Notes: generated from the letters alone by a model not told the origin. A DNA stretch of 5,518 nt from Acidobacteriaceae bacterium (GCA_030838305.1 JAUTWY010000404.1:1-5518); one strand, 5' to 3'; counted from the first letter of the stretch, positions 1-5,472 are shown. Numbers and translations: made by a program.

Positions 1-425
1 CGTCGTTGCGGTTGATTGGAGAACGTGCTCGCTCCCTGACGCGCGGCTCCGGAGCCGCGATTGCTCTGGTGAATAAAGGCGCGGTGATCTGTCGCGCGAG
101 TATCGGTGAGAGCGCGCCCGCGCTCGGAACGCGCTTGGACGTCAACTCCGGGCTCTCGGGTGAGTGCTTTCGCGAAGGAAAAACTCTGCGTTGCGATGAT
201 GCGGAAAATGACTCGCGAGTGGATCTGGAGAGCTGTCGAAGGCTCGGCGTGCGCTCGATTCTTGCGGCTCCAGTGCGTTTTGAGCGCGATACGGTCGGCT
301 TGCTTATGGTGTTTGCGCCGAAGCCGTTCAATTTTGATGAGGGCGACGTGGCAGTGGTGGAGAGCCTGGCTCATACCGTGGTGCGCAGCATGAGGCAGGC
401 GGAAACGGTTCAGCGCGGCGCCTAG
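1..425 (+). CDS. GAF-domain protein, 3' part (5' end outside window)
   Basis: The reading frame is open to the left edge and ends with TAG at 423-425. A TTG at position 6 could be read as a start, but no ribosome site is visible and the protein already begins inside a GAF fold, so I treat the gene as truncated by the window. About 140 residues are visible. They show the GAF pattern: a hydrophobic strand (AIALVNKGAVICRAS), a variable loop, GLSGECFREGKTLRCDDAEND, then LGVRSILAAPVRFERDTVGLLMVFAPKPFNFDEGDVAVVESLA. The last part is the typical 'S-x-L-x-x-P-V ... G-x-L-x-V ... F-x-x-x-D' run with a closing helix. GAF domains bind small ligands or cyclic nucleotides, or act as signalling modules in the cytoplasm. 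No output domain follows, so any partner domain must be N-terminal. The gene is convergent with the PilZ gene, with 26 bp between the stop codons. The domain call is firm; the ligand and full architecture are unknown. Confidence 0.85.
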   Translation, partial: SLRLIGERARSLTRGSGAAIALVNKGAVICRASIGESAPALGTRLDVNSGLSGECFREGKTLRCDDAENDSRVDLESCRRLGVRSILAAPVRFERDTVGLLMVFAPKPFNFDEGDVAVVESLAHTVVRSMRQAETVQRGA

Positions 426-451
426 CAGACCGTAAAGACCAGCTTCTCTCG

Positions 452-853
452 TTATCTTTCCTTTTTCTCGCCGGCTTTCTTCGCGGCGGCTTCCTTTTCC
501 GCAGTTTCCCTTTCCGCGGCTTCTTTCTCGGCGGCTTCTTTATGAATTGCGTCCAGGAAGGCACGCAATTCTTCAATATCTTCGGGAAGCATCTTGGTGA
601 ACTGGATTCCGTTGCCTACTTGAGGATCGGAGGTAACGATCTTTCCCAGCACCAGCAATGTGGTGTTGGCATCCAGTTTGATCTCGACGGGCGTATCAAC
701 CGGAAAAGGGAACATTGTCTCGATGTAACATCCCTGCAAGCTAATATCCGCGGTCGCGCAGCGAAACGGAGTGTCGTTGTCTTCGAAATGAAGTTCCACC
801 GGAATCTTTACCTTGATGCGCGCGTGATCCCGGCGTTCAGGAGGCGGGGGCAT
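452..853 (-). CDS. PilZ-domain protein with charged repeat tail
   Basis: The 133-residue product carries both halves of the c-di-GMP-binding PilZ signature: R8-D-H-A-R12 (RxxxR) near the N-terminus and D36-I-S-L-Q-G41 (D/NxSxxG) after the second strand. A beta-rich body follows (VEIKLDANTTLLVLGKIVTSD...GNGIQFTKM), then a helix (PEDIEELRAFLDAIHKEA). Such proteins are cytoplasmic c-di-GMP receptors that usually act by binding a partner in motility, polysaccharide or adhesion control. From about residue 108 to the end the chain is an Ala/Glu/Lys run, probably a long charged helix. The ATG at 853 is preceded by GGAGAG with 8 nt spacing, which supports this start. The gene stands alone between a convergent GAF gene and the NmrA-like gene on the same strand, 213 bp upstream. 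The target process cannot be told from this context. Confidence 0.9.
   Translation of the reverse strand: MPPPPERRDHARIKVKIPVELHFEDNDTPFRCATADISLQGCYIETMFPFPVDTPVEIKLDANTTLLVLGKIVTSDPQVGNGIQFTKMLPEDIEELRAFLDAIHKEAAEKEAAERETAEKEAAAKKAGEKKER
458..532 (-). repeat. 15-bp tandem repeat encoding pentapeptides in the PilZ tail
   Basis: Five successive 15-nt units at the 3' end of the PilZ gene encode AEKEA, AERET, AEKEA, AAKKA and GEKKE, then a final Arg. The first three units are the most alike. This looks like a small in-frame tandem expansion. The encoded segment should form a highly charged helix or single alpha-helix. Confidence 0.6.
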
Positions 854-897
854 GAGAGCAGCTCTCCAGTAGCGATTATTGAGTTCAGGACGGGCAA

Positions 898-906
898 AGT
901 ATATCA
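898..906 (-). promoter_or_regulatory. Candidate extended -10 promoter of the PilZ gene
   Basis: Read on the minus strand this is TGATATACT, that is a TG-n dinucleotide directly before TATACT (5 of 6 matches to TATAAT). It would start transcription near 890 and give a leader of about 38 nt that contains the GGAGAG ribosome site at 862-867. No good -35 hexamer lies 16-18 nt upstream, which is tolerated by extended -10 promoters. It is a pattern match only. Confidence 0.4.
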
Positions 907-1000
907 GGCGTGCGCGAGCCCAGTGTTTATTGGGTGGATTCGTCTCCTGCCAAGCCTGGGGTGGATAGTCAACAACTTAGTTTGAAAGACACTCATGTGG

Positions 1001-1041
1001 GGGACAGCTGTCCTCGGCTGTCCCTCGAGCGAAGCTCGAGG
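1001..1041. repeat. Double inverted-repeat element downstream of the NmrA-like gene
   Basis: Two perfect stems overlap by two bases. GGGACAGC (1001-1008) pairs with GCTGTCCC (1017-1024) across an 8-nt loop, and CCTCGAGC (1023-1030) pairs with GCTCGAGG (1034-1041) across GAA. The two stems cannot both form fully at once. The element begins 26 nt beyond the stop of the NmrA-like gene (minus strand) and is followed by no T-tract on either strand. It is therefore not a standard intrinsic terminator, although it could stabilise or end that transcript. The GGACAGC-type hairpin resembles dispersed intergenic palindromes I associate with Acidobacteriota, which is recollection and not a search. Confidence 0.6.
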
Positions 1042-1066
1042 TTGGTCGCGGCAAACGCCGCCGCCA

Positions 1067-1966
1067 TTAGGCTGCGGCTTGTTGTTGATAGGCCGGAACA
1101 AAGTACTCCGCCACAAAGTTTTCAAACGTTGTCGCCGTCGTGTTGCGGGCAGAGCGAGGTTCGAGGGGCCGCATGTGTCCGGAGTTCAGTGCCGCTGCCA
1201 TTTCAAGAATCAATCCGGCAAAGTTATCGGACATTCCCATCCGGACCATCGCAGCTCGAATCTGATCGTTCGCGGGCTGAACGTATTTCAATTCGGGTTT
1301 GCCGATGGCCTTACCGGTGATTGCAGTGGCTTCGTTGTAGTCCAGATCGCGTTGTCCCTGCAATTCTTGAGTCTGCTTCCCACGGAAGTCCAGGCGCAAC
1401 AGAGCCTCGGCTGCCGCTTTTCCAATATCGCAAGAGGCGATCATGGGAAGCTTTAGATCCGGTCGGAGGGGACCGGCTGTGGAACCCATCAGGTGAATGG
1501 CGCCGGCCTGCCCCAACGTATTTTCCATGAAGTATCCGGCTCGCAGATGCAGGACATTTGCCGCGGCGAGTTGGTTGAGTTTCTGCTCAAGGTCGTGAAG
1601 GCCGGCGACCGGTCCGGTTCCGGCCGGTTTGTCAGCTCCGATACTGCTGAGGGAAACAATATTCCTCACTCCTGCGTTCTGCAGCGCCTTCGAGATGGCA
1701 GCGCCTACTCGATTCTGAAAAGCTCGGAAGTCGGTGCTGGTGTTGTCAGGTGGAATCATGACGTAGGCTGACTCTGCCTTTTGGAAGGCTTTGGTGAGCG
1801 CTTGTGCGTCGGTGACATCCCCGACAAATACTTCCGCACCCTGGGCGGCGAGGAACTGCAGGTGATCGGCGTTTCTGCCCACGACGCGAACTTTCTTCCC
1901 GCCGCTAAGAAGCTGCTGCGCTACCACATGTCCGGTGTTTCCGCTGGCTCCAAGAACGACGTACAT
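1067..1966 (-). CDS. NmrA-like NAD(P)-binding atypical SDR oxidoreductase
   Basis: The 299-residue product opens with a Rossmann fold: MYVVLGASGNTG, with Gly6, Gly9 and Gly12 in the GxxGxxG pattern of atypical short-chain dehydrogenases. R31 in VVGRNADHL sits where NADPH-preferring members hold the 2'-phosphate. Further family marks are GDVTDAQAL (adenine-side Asp), VSLSSIGAD (strand 5) and LRAGYFMEN, as in NmrA/QOR2-like proteins. There is no classical YxxxK catalytic pair; HDLEQKL occupies its place. Members are soluble and serve either as NADPH-dependent reductases or as redox sensors, and the substrate is not predictable here. The start is ATG at 1966: GGAGG lies 5 nt upstream. A TTG at 1978 would add four residues but overlaps that ribosome site, so it is rejected. 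The length fits the family (about 280-300). The gene is divergent from the flavoprotein gene, which may be coincidence or shared control. Confidence 0.88.
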   Translation of the reverse strand: MYVVLGASGNTGHVVAQQLLSGGKKVRVVGRNADHLQFLAAQGAEVFVGDVTDAQALTKAFQKAESAYVMIPPDNTSTDFRAFQNRVGAAISKALQNAGVRNIVSLSSIGADKPAGTGPVAGLHDLEQKLNQLAAANVLHLRAGYFMENTLGQAGAIHLMGSTAGPLRPDLKLPMIASCDIGKAAAEALLRLDFRGKQTQELQGQRDLDYNEATAITGKAIGKPELKYVQPANDQIRAAMVRMGMSDNFAGLILEMAAALNSGHMRPLEPRSARNTTATTFENFVAEYFVPAYQQQAAA

Positions 1967-1971
1967 ACGGA

Positions 1972-1976
1972 CCTCC
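1972..1976 (-). promoter_or_regulatory. Ribosome binding site deciding the start of the NmrA-like gene
   Basis: On the minus strand the sequence reads TTGGAGGTCCGTATG. A full GGAGG core lies 5 nt before ATG at 1966, so that ATG is preferred over the in-frame TTG at 1978, which would place the Shine-Dalgarno inside the coding region. Confidence 0.8.
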
Positions 1977-2044
1977 AATTATTGAGTGGCCGCGGTTTTG
2001 GCTTGAGTCCACACGCTGGAGGAAAGCCACGTTCCGCAAAGCTC

Positions 2045-2075
2045 TTGTGGCGAATCAGGTTATGCTTCCTATGAT
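2045..2075 (+). promoter_or_regulatory. Weak candidate promoter of the flavoprotein gene
   Basis: TATGAT at 2070-2075 matches TATAAT at 5 of 6 positions. TTGTGG at 2045-2050 is a poor -35, with a long 19-nt spacer. If the -10 is real, transcription would start near 2082 and leave a leader of only about 9 nt before the ATG at 2091. That would agree with the lack of a visible Shine-Dalgarno there. Confidence 0.3.
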
Positions 2076-2090
2076 ACCTCTTATCGGTTC

Positions 2091-3257
2091 ATGACCCATT
2101 CCTTCGATGCAATCATCCTCGGAGGTGGCGCGGCTGGATTGATGTGCGCCATCGAAGCCGGCAAGCGCGGCCGCCGCGTCGCCGTGCTCGAACATGCCGA
2201 CCGATTGGGAAAGAAAATTCTGATCTCCGGTGGCGGCCGCTGCAACTTCACCAACCTCTACTGCCGCATCGAAAACTTCCTCTCCTCCAATCCTCATTTC
2301 GCGAAGTCCGCCGTGGCTCGCTACACCCCAGCCGATTTCATCGCCCTGGTCGAGAAGTACGGCATCCCTTATCACGAGAAAACTCTGGGCCAGCTCTTCT
2401 GCGACCGCTCCGCCCGCGACATTCTCGGGATGCTCGAAGCCGAGTGCCAGGCCAACGGCGTCACTATCTTTCTGAATACCAAGGTTCAGGAAGTCCAACG
2501 AACACACGGCTTTGTCGTACGTGCGCAGAATGCCGAGTTCCGCGCACCTGCCTTGGTGGTCGCCACCGGGGGCCTTTCGATTCCGAAGCTGGGTGCAACG
2601 TCTTTCGGATACGATCTGGCGCGACAGTTCGGACTCTCCATCCGCGAACCCTGGCCCGGACTGGTGCCCCTGACTCTCAGGCCGGAGGATAGTTCTCGCT
2701 ACGGCGATCTGGCAGGCGTCTCTACAGAAGTGATTGCCTCGTGCCGCGGCCAGCAGTTCGGCGAGAAAATGCTGATCACTCACCGCGGCCTGAGCGGCCC
2801 GGCGATCCTGCAGATCTCTTCCTATTGGAAAAACGCGCATCTGGTCATGATCGATCTAGCTCCGGACCGCGAGCTCACAGCCGTGTTCCGCGATTCTAAG
2901 ATGACAAGAGACTCCACCACGCTCCGCGCAGAGTTGCGAAAAATTCTCCCTCACCGCTTTGCCGACCGTTGGCTAGATTTTCACGCTCCAACCTCGTGGA
3001 CCAATCATGCCCTCGCCGATCTGGAAAAACGGATACACGCATGGGCAATCTCGCCGGCCGGCACCGAAGGTTACGAAAAAGCCGAAGTCACCGCCGGTGG
3101 CGTCAATACCGATGAACTCGCAGCCAAAACCATGGAGAGCCGCAAAGTCCCCGGCCTGTTCTTCATCGGCGAAGTCGTCGACGTCACCGGCCACCTCGGC
3201 GGCTTCAATTTTCAGTGGGCCTGGGCCTCCGGCGCCGCCGCCGGAAGAGCACTCTAA
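2091..3257 (+). CDS. BaiN/HI0933 (YhiN)-family FAD-dependent flavoprotein
   Basis: The 388-residue product has the complete family frame. A dinucleotide-binding fold at the N-terminus (DAIILGGGAAGLMCAIEAG, glycines at 11-13 and 16) leads to Glu34 at the end of strand 2, which should bind the FAD ribose. The family signature GKKILISGGGRCNFTN follows at 40-55. Mid-chain ATGG (VVATGGLSIPKLGATSFGYDLA) is the second FAD contact. The C-terminus has EVTAGGVNTDELAAKTMES and PGLFFIGEVVDVTGHLGGFNFQWAWASG, the usual closing FAD motif. Length is near the family norm of about 400, so it appears intact. The family is widespread and mostly uncharacterised; the BaiN name comes from a gut bile-acid enzyme and should not be taken as the function here. 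The ATG at 2091 has no clear Shine-Dalgarno but places the Rossmann strand five residues in, which is typical. It is an NAD(P)H-linked cytoplasmic oxidoreductase by inference. Confidence 0.93.
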   Translation: MTHSFDAIILGGGAAGLMCAIEAGKRGRRVAVLEHADRLGKKILISGGGRCNFTNLYCRIENFLSSNPHFAKSAVARYTPADFIALVEKYGIPYHEKTLGQLFCDRSARDILGMLEAECQANGVTIFLNTKVQEVQRTHGFVVRAQNAEFRAPALVVATGGLSIPKLGATSFGYDLARQFGLSIREPWPGLVPLTLRPEDSSRYGDLAGVSTEVIASCRGQQFGEKMLITHRGLSGPAILQISSYWKNAHLVMIDLAPDRELTAVFRDSKMTRDSTTLRAELRKILPHRFADRWLDFHAPTSWTNHALADLEKRIHAWAISPAGTEGYEKAEVTAGGVNTDELAAKTMESRKVPGLFFIGEVVDVTGHLGGFNFQWAWASGAAAGRAL

Positions 3258-3300
3258 CTGGCTGGACCTCCATCAGCCGCGAAGAGGGGGCAGAACGCAG

Positions 3301-3357
3301 CCCACGGGGTAAGCCTTGGGATTCCAAACGTGAGATGGGAACAAGCCCCAACGGGGC
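3301..3357. repeat. Intergenic palindromic element after the flavoprotein gene
   Basis: CCCACGG (3301-3307) faces CCTTGGG (3314-3320) across a 6-nt loop with one mismatch. A second perfect stem, GCCCC-AAC-GGGGC, lies at 3345-3357. The pair of motifs in this order, about 25 nt apart, resembles a repeat I recall from gaps in Acidobacteriota and related phyla. It starts about 45 nt past the flavoprotein stop. There is no T-tract, so any role as a terminator is uncertain. Confidence 0.5.
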
Positions 3358-3383
3358 GAGAGAGAAGGCATGACGCGGACTCC

Positions 3384-3449
3384 GGAGGGCCGAAACCCGT
3401 CTTCTGTAATCTCTTCCGCATCACACAACGACCGAAGACTCGGCCCTCC
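3384..3449. repeat. Long bulged inverted repeat before the rRNA methyltransferase gene
   Basis: GGAGGGCCGA (3384-3393) is the exact reverse complement of TCGGCCCTCC (3440-3449). Inside it, GTCTTC (3399-3404) pairs exactly with GAAGAC (3434-3439), leaving AACCC (3394-3398) as a one-sided bulge and a 29-nt terminal loop. In total 16 base pairs can form. The right arm ends 19 nt before the TTG start of the methyltransferase gene. It may be a mobile palindromic element or, if transcribed, a structured leader of that gene; the sequence does not decide between them. Confidence 0.6.
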
Positions 3450-3468
3450 CATGCCGTAGAATCAACTC

Positions 3469-4845
3469 TTGCTCCTAAACATTGAAAAGCTGATCTACGG
3501 TGGCGACGGACTCGCCCGCCTTCCTGCCGACGACCGCGGACGCGGCAAGGCTGTCTTTGTCCCCTTTGTTCTCGCCGGAGAAAAAATCGAAGCCGAAGTC
3601 ACCGAAGAAAAGCCCGGCTTCGCGCGCGCCCACGCTGCGGCGATCATCGAGCCTTCGCCGTACCGCATTCCGCCCCCCTGCCCATACTTCAGCCGCTGCG
3701 GAGGATGCCACTACCAGCACGCAGGCTATGAACACCAACTCGAGATCAAGAAAGAAATACTGCGCGAGAATCTGCGTCGTATCGCCAAGCTCGATCTGAC
3801 GTGCGAAATTCAGTTGCATCCTTCGCCGCCCTGGAACTATCGCAATCGTTCGCGCCTCCAGATGCGCACTCGTCCTGATTTTGCCGTGGGATATTTCAAA
3901 TTCGCCTCGCATGAATTGCTGCTAGTCGAAGAGTGCCCCATCAGCTCGCCGCTGATCAACCGCGGTATCGCAGCCCTGTGGCAGGCGGGACGAACCGGCA
4001 AAGCGGTAGAAGGCGTGCATGAAGTTGAATTCTTCGCCGATGCCGCCGACGCCAAACTGCTCATCGAGTTTTTGTGCGCTCCGGAAGCGCGCCGCGCCGC
4101 CGTGCGCGCCTGGGCCGAAGAATTGTGCGCAGCCATACCTGAGATTGCCGGCATTGTCGCCTTCCGCGAGCCCCAGAAAGGAGTGCAAGAAGCGCTGGTC
4201 TCGGTCGGCGCCACGGAACTGACCTACCAGACAAAGGCCGCAGCCTACCGCGTCAGCGCCGGATCATTCTTCCAGACCAACCGCTTTCTCCTCAATGAAC
4301 TCACCAGCATTGTCACCGCACGTCAGTCCGGCGAGTTCGCTCTCGATCTCTACTCTGGCGTTGGCCTGTTTTCCACAGCCCTAGCTCGTGATTTCCGTCA
4401 CATCGTTTCGGTGGAGACGTCACAGACAGCCGCCGCCGATCTTAAATACAATCTGCCATCGAACGGAAAGCCGGTTCAAACCGCGACCGAGCAATATCTG
4501 GCCCAGCTCGCCAGCCGTGTGGGCACGGGCGAGTCGCCCGCGCCATCGTGCAGCGATGAGTCCAAGGGGCAAGTCGGGAATGGTTCAGTTCTCCGCCATC
4601 GACTCCATAAACCCGACTTGGTAGTGGTAGATCCGCCCCGAAGCGGTTTGGGAGGTCGCGTGGCGCGTGCACTTGTGAGCGTGGACGCGCCGCGCATCAC
4701 CTATGTGTCGTGCGATCCTGCGACCCTGGCCCGGGACCTGGTGCCGCTGCAAGCTGCTGGCTATCGCGTCGTGGAGGTGCATCTCGTCGATCTCTTCCCC
4801 CAAACCTACCACCTCGAAAGCGTATTGCACCTGGTCCGCTCATAA
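3469..4845 (+). CDS. rlmD: RlmD/RumA-type 23S rRNA (uracil-C5) methyltransferase
   Basis: The 458-residue product transfers a methyl group from S-adenosylmethionine to carbon 5 of a uracil in RNA. An N-terminal TRAM-like RNA-binding region (LNIEKLIYGGDGLARL...VFVPFVLAGEKIEAEV) is followed by [4Fe-4S] ligands C71, C77 and C80 (CPYFSRCGGC) with the fourth at C156 (EECPIS). The catalytic half shows Q269 in SFFQTN, the SAM loop LDLYSGVGLF (292-301), DPPRSG (388-393), the nucleophile C415 in YVSCDPATLARD and the general base E450 in HLESV. All key residues are present. Residues about 351-380 are a Gly/Ser-rich stretch that appears extra relative to E. coli RumA. The start is TTG at 3469, the only usual start codon between the in-frame stop TAG (3457-3459) and the conserved IEKL; no strong ribosome site is seen. 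Substrate position (U1939, U747 or both; TrmA-like tRNA U54 less likely given the iron-sulfur motif) is inferred from family, not proven. Confidence 0.93.
   Translation: MLLNIEKLIYGGDGLARLPADDRGRGKAVFVPFVLAGEKIEAEVTEEKPGFARAHAAAIIEPSPYRIPPPCPYFSRCGGCHYQHAGYEHQLEIKKEILRENLRRIAKLDLTCEIQLHPSPPWNYRNRSRLQMRTRPDFAVGYFKFASHELLLVEECPISSPLINRGIAALWQAGRTGKAVEGVHEVEFFADAADAKLLIEFLCAPEARRAAVRAWAEELCAAIPEIAGIVAFREPQKGVQEALVSVGATELTYQTKAAAYRVSAGSFFQTNRFLLNELTSIVTARQSGEFALDLYSGVGLFSTALARDFRHIVSVETSQTAAADLKYNLPSNGKPVQTATEQYLAQLASRVGTGESPAPSCSDESKGQVGNGSVLRHRLHKPDLVVVDPPRSGLGGRVARALVSVDAPRITYVSCDPATLARDLVPLQAAGYRVVEVHLVDLFPQTYHLESVLHLVRS
4519..4620 (+). repeat. Hairpin-rich in-frame insert within the rRNA methyltransferase gene
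   Basis: This stretch holds three nested or adjacent palindromes. GGCACGGGCGA (4522-4532) pairs with TCGCCCGCGCC (4534-4544) with one mismatch. CATCG (4544-4548) faces CGATG (4554-4558). CAAGTCGGG (4570-4578) is the exact reverse complement of CCCGACTTG (4612-4620). It encodes about 30 residues (351-380) rich in Gly, Ser, Pro and Arg, placed just before the conserved KPDLVVVDPP strand, where family members usually have a short link. The right arm of the last palindrome also codes for that conserved PDL. It is best read as an intragenic palindromic repeat that kept the frame; a lineage-specific loop is the alternative. Confidence 0.55.
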
Positions 4846-4846
4846 C

Positions 4847-4870
4847 CAACCTCCGAAATAATCGGGGTTG
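4847..4870 (+). terminator. 3' hairpin directly after the rRNA methyltransferase gene
   Basis: One base past the stop codon, CAACC-t-CCGA (4847-4856) pairs with TCGGGGTTG (4862-4870). This gives 9 base pairs with one bulged T and an AATAA loop. No T-tract follows, so it is not a canonical intrinsic terminator. Its placement suggests a role in ending or protecting the transcript. Confidence 0.45.
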
Positions 4871-4873
4871 TAG

Positions 4874-4985
4874 AGATCGGGAAAGGCGCGACCTCACGGG
4901 CTGCAAAAAAAAGATCGGGAAGGGCACGACTTCAGTCGTGCCGTAGATCCGTCGAAACAGAACTCGGCTTTAGCCCCTGAGGGAG
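4874..4985. repeat. Dispersed-type repeat element between convergent genes
   Basis: A 23-bp direct repeat opens the element: 4874-4896 and 4912-4934 agree at 20 of 23 positions (AGATCGGGAA-A/G-GGC...). The second copy runs into a perfect 8-bp hairpin, GGCACGAC-TTCA-GTCGTGCC (4923-4942), whereas the matching part of the first copy has decayed. Downstream come GGCT-TT-AGCC (4966-4975) and CCC-TGA-GGG (4975-4983). The order of hairpin, about 23-nt spacer and GGCTTTAGCCCCTGAGGG matches a repeat I recall as common in Acidobacteriota gaps. On the minus strand a T8 tract (4905-4912) follows the hairpin after 10 nt, so it may also help end the DUF2007 transcript. Confidence 0.65.
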
Positions 4986-4990
4986 ACTCT

Positions 4991-5290
4991 CTAACCATCC
5001 TCATCCTCTTCATCCCCCGCATCCACGGCGGCATTCGCCTGCCGCGACCCCGCAATCAACTCGCGCGCCCTCTCCGCATCTTCCTCCCGCACCAGAATGA
5101 TCATCCCGCCCATGCCCGGAAACGCGTCCTGCAGCAAGGTCGCCGATGCCAGATCGTTCTCGATCCCCTCCGAATCCAGCAAGCCCTTCACCACCATCGC
5201 CTCCGACTCCTGTTCGCTGTCAAACACCTTCGCCAGCTTTTCATTGGGATTAGGACGTTCTTCCTTTGTCGCATCGGTCTGCTCTGCCAT
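4991..5290 (-). CDS. DUF2007-domain small protein
   Basis: The 99-residue product has a polar N-terminus (residues 1-18), a compact domain from about 19 to 80 (KVFDSEQESEAMVVKGLLDSEGIENDL ... GMIILVREEDAERARELIAG) and an acidic tail (AGDEEDEDG). The pattern 'V-F-D-S-x-x-E-S-E-A-x-x-V-K-G-L-L-D-S-x-G-I' followed by a 'I-x-V-x-x-E-D-A-E-x-A-x-x-L-I' closing helix is that of DUF2007, a ferredoxin-like fold described in Pfam as a putative signal-transducing protein. No reaction is known. The ATG at 5290 is chosen because GGAG lies 5 nt upstream; an in-frame ATG at 5335 would add 15 unconserved residues and has weaker support. It is soluble, with no signal or membrane segment. The gene is convergent with the methyltransferase gene and divergent from the gene at the right edge. 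Confidence 0.85.
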   Translation of the reverse strand: MAEQTDATKEERPNPNEKLAKVFDSEQESEAMVVKGLLDSEGIENDLASATLLQDAFPGMGGMIILVREEDAERARELIAGSRQANAAVDAGDEEDEDG

Positions 5291-5348
5291 GTCATCTCCG
5301 GTTCTCGAACAAGTTGTCTCAAACACTGCCCGCACCCCGTCTTCCGCG

Positions 5349-5376
5349 ATTCTAGCCTTTCAAATGATTTGCGCAA
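5349..5376 (-). promoter_or_regulatory. Candidate sigma70-type promoter of the DUF2007 gene
   Basis: On the minus strand, TTGCGC (5371-5376) and TAGAAT (5349-5354) are separated by 16 nt. The -10 matches consensus at 5 of 6 positions and the -35 at 3 of 6. Transcription would start near 5342 and give a leader of about 50 nt. If so, the ATG at 5335 would lie only about 7 nt into the transcript, which further favours 5290 as the start. Confidence 0.45.
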
Positions 5377-5468
5377 CACGAGTGGATGACCATTCTCTCC
5401 CTAGGGTTGTGGCTGGACTCAAAACCTCCTACCCAGCACCTTCGGGCCGTTTGCTTTCCCTCCCGATT

Positions 5469-5472
5469 GGAG
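5469..5472 (+). promoter_or_regulatory. Ribosome binding site of the right-edge gene
   Basis: GGAG lies 4 nt before the ATG at 5477 (TTGGAGCACAATG). This is the main reason for calling a gene start there. Confidence 0.5.

Noticed and set aside
542..985. Plus-strand frame of 147 codons over the PilZ gene and the gap
   Set aside because: It runs antisense through the PilZ motifs and encodes no recognisable domain.
1978..1978. TTG at 1978 as start of the NmrA-like gene
   Set aside because: It overlaps the GGAGG ribosome site that serves the ATG at 1966.
2055..2840. Long minus-strand frame of 261 codons opposite the flavoprotein gene
   Set aside because: The plus-strand frame has clear family motifs along its length; the opposite frame shows no domain pattern and arises from GC-rich codon use.
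3370..3459. Small frame of 29 codons (ATG at 3370 to TAG at 3457) just upstream of and in the same frame as the methyltransferase gene
   Set aside because: It lies almost wholly over the bulged inverted repeat, has no ribosome site and no recognisable protein pattern; it is most likely a chance frame and not a leader peptide.
3475..3912. Minus-strand frame of 145 codons inside the methyltransferase gene
   Set aside because: It is antisense to the TRAM and iron-sulfur region of a well-supported gene and has no pattern of its own.
4849..4990. A CRISPR-like array suggested by repeated units in the convergent gap
   Set aside because: Only two imperfect units exist, 38 bp apart, with internal hairpins and no regular spacers.
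5335..5335. ATG at 5335 as start of the DUF2007 gene
   Set aside because: The ATG at 5290 has GGAG at 5 nt, and the extra 15 residues do not belong to the domain.
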